A DNA stretch of 26,964 bases from Microcaldota archaeon (GTDB lineage: Archaea; Micrarchaeota; Micrarchaeia; Micrarchaeales; Micrarchaeaceae): NCBI GenBank assembly GCA_021810685.1, contig JAJZII010000002.1:1-26964 (forward strand). The letters run 5' to 3'. Positions 22,439 through 26,964 of the stretch are shown here, piece by piece. The translations under genes and the position numbers were made by a program. The first letter of the stretch is position 1, and every line of letters begins with the position of its first letter. The notes under the pieces are model-generated. The model was not told the origin of the DNA and searched no databases. It was given only the letters and a program-made list of their open reading frames with translations.

Positions 22439-23854
22439 ATGGTGAACGAAGGGCTTGATGAGATAGTAGAAAGGAACGAGTACGTCGAAAAGTACGGCTT
22501 CAGCAAGGACGTCGCGTACGAGGAATTCCCGCGCGGCCTGTCCGAGGACGTGGTGAGGAAGATCTCGGAAATGAAGGGCGAACCGGAATGGATGCTTGAG
22601 AAGAGGCTCGCCGGCCTGCGTGTCTTTGAGAGCAAGCCAATGCCGAAATGGGGCGCTGACCTCAGTGGCATAAACTTCGACGAGTACTATTACTACCTCA
22701 TGCCAAAGTCCAAAGGCAAGACGCAGAACTGGGACGAGGTTCCAAAGGAAATAAAGGACACTTTCGACAAGCTCGGTGTTCCAGAGGCCGAGCGGAAGTT
22801 CTTCGCCGGCGCAGAGGCCCAGTTTGACAGCGGAGTAATGTACTCACACGTCAACGCCGAGCTAGAGCGCCTGGGAATAATATTCACGGATACCGATACC
22901 GCGCTTAAGAAGTATCCCGAGCTTTTCAGGAAGTACTGGGGCACAATAATACCTCCTACCGACAACAAGTTCGCCGCGCTCAACACCGCCGTATGGAGCG
23001 GAGGATCTTTCATCTACATACCTAAGGGCGTCAAGGTCCCTATGCCGCTCAACGCATACTTCAGGATAAACGCGATGAATGCGGGACAGTTTGAGCGCAC
23101 CCTGATAATAGCGGACGAGGGTGCCGACGTGACTTACGTCGAGGGTTGCACCGCGCCAGTGTACAAGAAGGACTCGCTGCATTCCGCGGTGGTGGAGCTC
23201 GTCGCGCTGCAGGGGGCGCACATCCGGTACGTTACGATACAGAACTGGTCCAAGAACATATACAACCTTGTCACGCAGCGGGCGCACGCCGCAAAGGATG
23301 CGCGCGTTGAATGGATCGATGCCAACATAGGCAGCAAGGTGAACATGAAGTACCCATCGATATTCCTCATGGGGGAGCGCGCCCGCGGAGAGGTGCTTTC
23401 GGTTGCGATTGCCGGTGACGGGCAGGTGCAGGATTCCGGAGGAAAGATATACCATCTCGCGCCCAACACCGTCTCCAAGATAGTTTCGAAGAGCGTCTCC
23501 AAAGGAAGTGGAGTCACCTCGTTCAGAGGGTTGATGCACGTCGCTAAGAACGCCGCAAACTCAACTGCCCACGTCTCATGCGACGCGCTGCTGCTCGATC
23601 AGTACGCGAAGACAAACACGTTCCCTTACAACCAGATAAACAGGAGTGACGCGATGATCAGCCACGAGGCCAAGGTAGGAAAGATAAGCGATGATGAGAT
23701 ATTCTACCTCATGTCGAGAGGCATCTCCGAGGATGACGCAATAGCCATGATAGTGCTGGGCTTCATAGACGACCTCACGAAGGTTCTGCCGCTTGAGTAC
23801 TCGCTAGAACTGAAGCGGCTCATAAAGCTTGACACAAGCTGCGGCATAGGCTGA
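22439..23854 (+). CDS. sufB: Fe-S cluster assembly scaffold SufB
   Basis: This 471-aa protein is a full-length SufB. The N-terminal half has the YYYLMPK and SGVMYSHVNAEL regions. The beta-helix core has SFIYIPKGVKVPMPLNAYFRIN and ADVTYVEGCTAP. The key cluster ligands are kept: C381 in SCDALLLDQ and E410 in SHEAKVGKI, separated by 29 residues as C405 and E434 are in E. coli. The C-terminal IGFIDDL-type helix is present. SufB forms the SufBC2D scaffold with the following SufD and SufC and builds [4Fe-4S] clusters in the cytoplasm. The ATG follows the regulator stop by 13 bases. The extra final cysteine (TSCGIG) may add a ligand. Confidence 0.98.
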   Translation: MVNEGLDEIVERNEYVEKYGFSKDVAYEEFPRGLSEDVVRKISEMKGEPEWMLEKRLAGLRVFESKPMPKWGADLSGINFDEYYYYLMPKSKGKTQNWDEVPKEIKDTFDKLGVPEAERKFFAGAEAQFDSGVMYSHVNAELERLGIIFTDTDTALKKYPELFRKYWGTIIPPTDNKFAALNTAVWSGGSFIYIPKGVKVPMPLNAYFRINAMNAGQFERTLIIADEGADVTYVEGCTAPVYKKDSLHSAVVELVALQGAHIRYVTIQNWSKNIYNLVTQRAHAAKDARVEWIDANIGSKVNMKYPSIFLMGERARGEVLSVAIAGDGQVQDSGGKIYHLAPNTVSKIVSKSVSKGSGVTSFRGLMHVAKNAANSTAHVSCDALLLDQYAKTNTFPYNQINRSDAMISHEAKVGKISDDEIFYLMSRGISEDDAIAMIVLGFIDDLTKVLPLEYSLELKRLIKLDTSCGIG

Positions 23855-23875
23855 ATTCAGGCGCATGTGATCCAA

Positions 23876-25111
23876 ATGACCTATGAAAAGTTCATCGAAG
23901 AGTCAAGGGCATATTACAAGACCCTCCCGTACGAGTCGAACCCGTTGTACACGCGTTACGTCCTCGACCTGTCGCTCGACAAGGCCGCTGGCATCGCCCC
24001 GGCTGCCGACAGCAGCGTCACGGATCCGATAGTCAGCATGGCCAAGAGCAGGACGAAGATGCGCTTCGACGCCATAATAACAGAAGGTTCAGCGGCAAGC
24101 TCCAATGGCATGGTCCGTGTGGCCGACCCTAAGGATGCATACGCCGAGCTTCTTGAGAACAAGCTGTTCAAGAGCAGTGAGGACAAGCTCGCGGCATACG
24201 TCAACACGCATGCTTCTAGGCTGATAGCCATAGACGCACCGCGCGGATTCTCCGGAGCAATCAATCTGCTTTTTGTAGGGGACGTGGGCCTGTCCTCGCA
24301 AGTTCTGCTCCACGCGTCCGAACGCTCCAACGTAACCCTTACGGAAATCCACCTGTCTTCCGGAAGGAACGGGGCGCTGCATTCTTCACTGCACGAAATC
24401 ATGGCGGATAAAGGGGCAAGGGTGGAGCTTAACGCGCTGCACAACGAATCCGCGGAGTCGAAGTCCCTGTCGATGTGCAAGGCCGTCGCGTCTGACGATG
24501 CCCGGGTGAGCGTCAACGGCATGTACTGCGGTGGCTCTGCAACCAAGTCGAAGACGATGCTGCACGCCAATGGGACTGGCAGCTCCGTCCACTCAACGGA
24601 ACTGGTGTTCGGCACCGGTTCGCAGGCGTTCGACATAGGCACCGACATAATAAACATGAAGCAGAGAACCACCGCGAGCCTTGACTCTGGTGCCATACTC
24701 GACGGAACATCCCGGTGCGTGTTCAAGGGATACGCAAAGGTCGAGGATGGTTCCAAGGGCGCTTCGTCTAAGATAACCGAGCGCGGCATGCTGCTAAACG
24801 AGCTTGCGCACATGGATGCCCTTCCGGACATGGCGATAGACTACAGCAACGATGTCAAAGCAACCCATTCCGCTTCAACCGCCCCGATAGACCGCGAGAT
24901 ACTGTTCTATCTGAACTCCCGCGGTCTTGACGATCCCAGCGCCCGCGGCCTGCTGATCTCGGCGTTCATAACGAAGTACATATCGCGCATGGCTGACCAG
25001 ACCGCAAAGGAGGTTGCCATGTCAACGCTGCTTCACAAGTTTGAGACCGGAGAGACTGGAACGATCCCAGAGGTAAGCGCAAGGAACGTTTGGGTTGCGG
25101 ACAGCGCATGA
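23876..25111 (+). CDS. sufD: Fe-S cluster assembly protein SufD
   Basis: This 411-aa protein is SufD, partner of SufB in the SufBC2D scaffold. The SufB/SufD core is clear: FDIGTDIINMKQRT, then DGTSRCVFKGYAKVEDG, MDALPDMAIDYSNDVKATHSAST with the conserved histidine of the SufB-SufD interface, and REILFYLNSRGL at the C-terminus. The N-terminal half is more diverged. A GTG nine bases earlier (23867) is in frame, but ATG 23876 is preceded by GTGATCC, an exact part of the archaeal anti-16S motif, so it is chosen. It lies 21 bases after sufB. Confidence 0.96.
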   Translation: MTYEKFIEESRAYYKTLPYESNPLYTRYVLDLSLDKAAGIAPAADSSVTDPIVSMAKSRTKMRFDAIITEGSAASSNGMVRVADPKDAYAELLENKLFKSSEDKLAAYVNTHASRLIAIDAPRGFSGAINLLFVGDVGLSSQVLLHASERSNVTLTEIHLSSGRNGALHSSLHEIMADKGARVELNALHNESAESKSLSMCKAVASDDARVSVNGMYCGGSATKSKTMLHANGTGSSVHSTELVFGTGSQAFDIGTDIINMKQRTTASLDSGAILDGTSRCVFKGYAKVEDGSKGASSKITERGMLLNELAHMDALPDMAIDYSNDVKATHSASTAPIDREILFYLNSRGLDDPSARGLLISAFITKYISRMADQTAKEVAMSTLLHKFETGETGTIPEVSARNVWVADSA

Positions 25112-25127
25112 CGCTTAAGATGATAAC

Positions 25128-25853
25128 ATGATATTCGAAGTAAAAGACCTTCATGTGGAGGCTGATGGAAAGGAAATACTCAAGGGGATAAACCTCTCAG
25201 TTAAGGACGGGGAGCTGCACGTGCTCATGGGATCAAACGGATCCGGCAAGAGCACACTCGCCAATACCATAATGGGGCACCCCCAGTTTACTGTATCAAG
25301 GGGGGACATCATCATGGACGGGGAGAGCCTAAAAGGCACCAAGGCGAATGAGCGGGCGCGCAAGGGCATATTCCTGGAGTTTCAGGATCCGGTAGAGATA
25401 GAAGGACTCGGACTGATGAATTTTCTTAACTCGGCACGGACGTCGGTCGGACGGGGCGACGTGCCATTCAAGGACTTCGTCAACGAGATAAAGTCTGTTT
25501 CGGGGAACCTTAAGATGAAGGAGGAGCTGATCGGCAGGTCGCTCAATTACGGCTTCTCTGGCGGCGAGAAGAAGAAGATGGAGATACTGCAGATGTCGGT
25601 GCTCAAGCCCAAGCTGGCCATACTCGACGAGCCGGACTCAGGGCTCGATGTCGATGCTGTCCGGGTGGTCGCCGAGCGCGTGAACGCTCTGCAGAAGAGC
25701 ACAAACATGGGTGTGCTGCTCATAACCCACTACAGCAGGATACTGAACTATATGACTCCATCCCACGTGCACGTGATGAAGGAGGGCAGGATAGTTCGCG
25801 AGGGAGGCAGCTCGCTGATAAGCGAGATAGAGAAGAACGGATACGAGATGTGA
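25128..25853 (+). CDS. sufC: Fe-S assembly ABC ATPase SufC
   Basis: This 241-aa protein is a soluble ABC ATPase without membrane domains. Walker A is GSNGSGKST (~33-41), the Q-loop lies near LEFQDPVEIEGL, the signature is FSGGEKKKME (~144-153), Walker B is LAILDEPDSGLD and the switch histidine is in LLITHYSR. EKKKxE after the signature and DEPDSGLDVDAV are typical of SufC. It powers shape changes of the SufBD scaffold. The start ATG follows sufD by 16 bases and the stop precedes sufS by 11. Confidence 0.98.
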   Translation: MIFEVKDLHVEADGKEILKGINLSVKDGELHVLMGSNGSGKSTLANTIMGHPQFTVSRGDIIMDGESLKGTKANERARKGIFLEFQDPVEIEGLGLMNFLNSARTSVGRGDVPFKDFVNEIKSVSGNLKMKEELIGRSLNYGFSGGEKKKMEILQMSVLKPKLAILDEPDSGLDVDAVRVVAERVNALQKSTNMGVLLITHYSRILNYMTPSHVHVMKEGRIVREGGSSLISEIEKNGYEM

Positions 25854-25864
25854 ACGGTGTCGGC

Positions 25865-26964
25865 ATGACGGACATAGACGTACACGAGATAAGGAAGGAC
25901 TTCCCGATACTCAGGGTTAAGGTGCACGGCCGGCCTCTAGTGTACCTTGACAGCGCCGCGACTTCGCAGAAGCCGAACGCCGTGATAGACACAGTATCGG
26001 AATACTACAGAAACTACAACTCCAACATTCACCGCGGCCTGTACACTCTATCCGAGAAGTCTACGGAGATGTACACCGACTCCAAAAAGCTCGCGGCCAA
26101 GCTGATCAATGCAAAGTCCTACAGAAGCCTGGTGTACTGCAGGAACACGACCGAGGCGATAAATACCGTTGCCCTATCCTGGGGGGAGACGAACATCTCC
26201 AGAGGAGACACCATACTTCTCACTCCGATGGAGCACCACAGCAACATCGTGCCGTGGCAGCTGCTCTCGAAGCGCAAGGGCGCCGCGCTGGAGTACGTGG
26301 CACTCACGGAAGACAACAACTTCATAGACATGGACAACCTAAAGGAGAGGCTGGAGAAGCGCCCGAAGATGCTCGCCATAACACACGAGTCGAACGTGCT
26401 GGGCTCCATAAATGACATAAAGAGAATAACGCGCCTCGCGCATTCATACGGCACAACTGTGCTTGTGGACGGCGCGCAATCGGCACCACACTTCCTGGTT
26501 GACGTGTCTGATCTTGATTGCGACTTCTTCGTGTTCTCAAGCCACAAGATGCTCGGCCCATCCGGCATAGGGATACTTTACGGCAAGGAGGCACTCCTCG
26601 AGGCGATGCCGCCCGTGTACGGCGGAGGTGACATGATACGCAGCGTCGATTTTGACAGCTCCACCTGGAACGAGCTGCCATGGAAGTTTGAGGCAGGAAC
26701 TCCAAACATCGAGGGAGGTATAGGCTTTGGCGCCGCTGTGGAGTACCTGAAGGGGATAGGGCTGGACAATGTGCGTAGGCACGAGGAGGCCCTGCTCAGA
26801 CACGCGTTTGACAGACTCGCAGAAGTGAAAGATGTGAAGGTGTATGGGCCTGGCAAGAAGGACATAAAGAACAGGGGAGGAATAATATCATTCAACATAA
26901 AGGGGGCGCATCCTCACGATGTCGCCACCATCTTCGACAGCGAGGGCGTAGCGATCAGGGCCGG
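25865..26964 (+). CDS. sufS: Cysteine desulfurase SufS (partial, C-terminus outside window)
   Basis: The visible ~366 residues match class II cysteine desulfurase (SufS). It has YLDSAATSQKP, NIHRGLYTLSE, RNTTEAINTVA, TPMEHHSNIVPWQ, VDGAQSAPH and the PLP lysine K228 in SSHKMLGP, followed by GGGDMI and EAGTPNIEGGIGFGAA. The catalytic cysteine motif (RxGHHC) should lie just past the window end, since the sequence stops near AIRAG. It takes sulfur from cysteine and hands it to SufBCD. No sufE or sufU is visible. The ATG at 25865 has GGTG 5 bases upstream. Many archaea lack sufS, so its presence in the operon is informative about the sulfur source. Confidence 0.95.
   Translation, partial: MTDIDVHEIRKDFPILRVKVHGRPLVYLDSAATSQKPNAVIDTVSEYYRNYNSNIHRGLYTLSEKSTEMYTDSKKLAAKLINAKSYRSLVYCRNTTEAINTVALSWGETNISRGDTILLTPMEHHSNIVPWQLLSKRKGAALEYVALTEDNNFIDMDNLKERLEKRPKMLAITHESNVLGSINDIKRITRLAHSYGTTVLVDGAQSAPHFLVDVSDLDCDFFVFSSHKMLGPSGIGILYGKEALLEAMPPVYGGGDMIRSVDFDSSTWNELPWKFEAGTPNIEGGIGFGAAVEYLKGIGLDNVRRHEEALLRHAFDRLAEVKDVKVYGPGKKDIKNRGGIISFNIKGAHPHDVATIFDSEGVAIRA

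Noticed and set aside
23956..24831. A 291-codon frame opposite sufD
   Set aside because: Shadow of a conserved gene in a tight operon.
1..26964. CRISPR arrays, insertion sequences, integrase sites
   Set aside because: No regularly spaced repeats, transposase frames or tRNA-end duplications are seen; the only repeats are protein-coding beta-helix units and short hairpins.

Overview
The window is archaeal. It encodes aIF5B, a 23S rRNA that matches archaeal versions, a tRNA-Thr interrupted by an intron, and TATA-type promoters placed about 26 bases before leaderless or short-leader starts. The stand-alone 23S gene, compact spacing, heavy use of ATA and AGG codons, and N-in surface proteins full of N-x-S/T sequons fit a small-genome DPANN archaeon, possibly an ARMAN/Micrarchaeota-type acidophile. 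That placement is inference and no marker in the window proves it.

Layout: (1) Bases 1-3890, minus strand: a four-gene cluster of an unrecognised 464-aa protein, a 345-aa protein with a faint resemblance to isonitrile synthases (DIT1/PvcA), a ROK-like sugar kinase without the usual zinc motif, and a spermidine-synthase-like methyltransferase cut by the window edge. (2) Bases 3891-7400: an isolated 23S rRNA gene with its own promoter, a perfect 19-bp processing stem and a T-rich terminator; no 16S or 5S is linked. (3) Bases 7403-10626: a HAD phosphatase, a two-TM surface protein, a MIP18/SufT-like protein and an NDP-kinase-like protein with a large insertion. (4) Bases 10703-15653: aIF5B, then a 1027-aa membrane-anchored beta-helix protein made of four ~220-aa units. 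(5) Bases 15710-20253: tRNA-Thr(CGU), a five-TM protein, a second HAD phosphatase with an apparent C-terminal frameshift, a BofA-like protein, a MazG-type pyrophosphohydrolase, a GCS2-type ligase followed by an amidohydrolase, and a 39-aa one-TM protein. (6) Bases 20502-26964: a DHA2-type drug exporter, then a Fe-S assembly operon: HTH regulator with three C-terminal cysteines, sufB, sufD, sufC and sufS (cut by the window end).

The strongest oddity is the 23S rRNA. Aligned by eye to E. coli numbering from memory, it keeps the archaeal fold but changes several near-invariant bases: in the peptidyl-transferase ring (A2062, A2453, G2505, C2507, G2582), the P-loop (one G fewer), the sarcin-ricin loop (G2655) and helix 69 (A1916, A1927). 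Some paired positions change together (2064/2446, 2453/2499, 2456/2495), which argues for a genuinely divergent, structured rRNA over random error. The other candidate for new biology is the minus-strand cluster at 1-3890.
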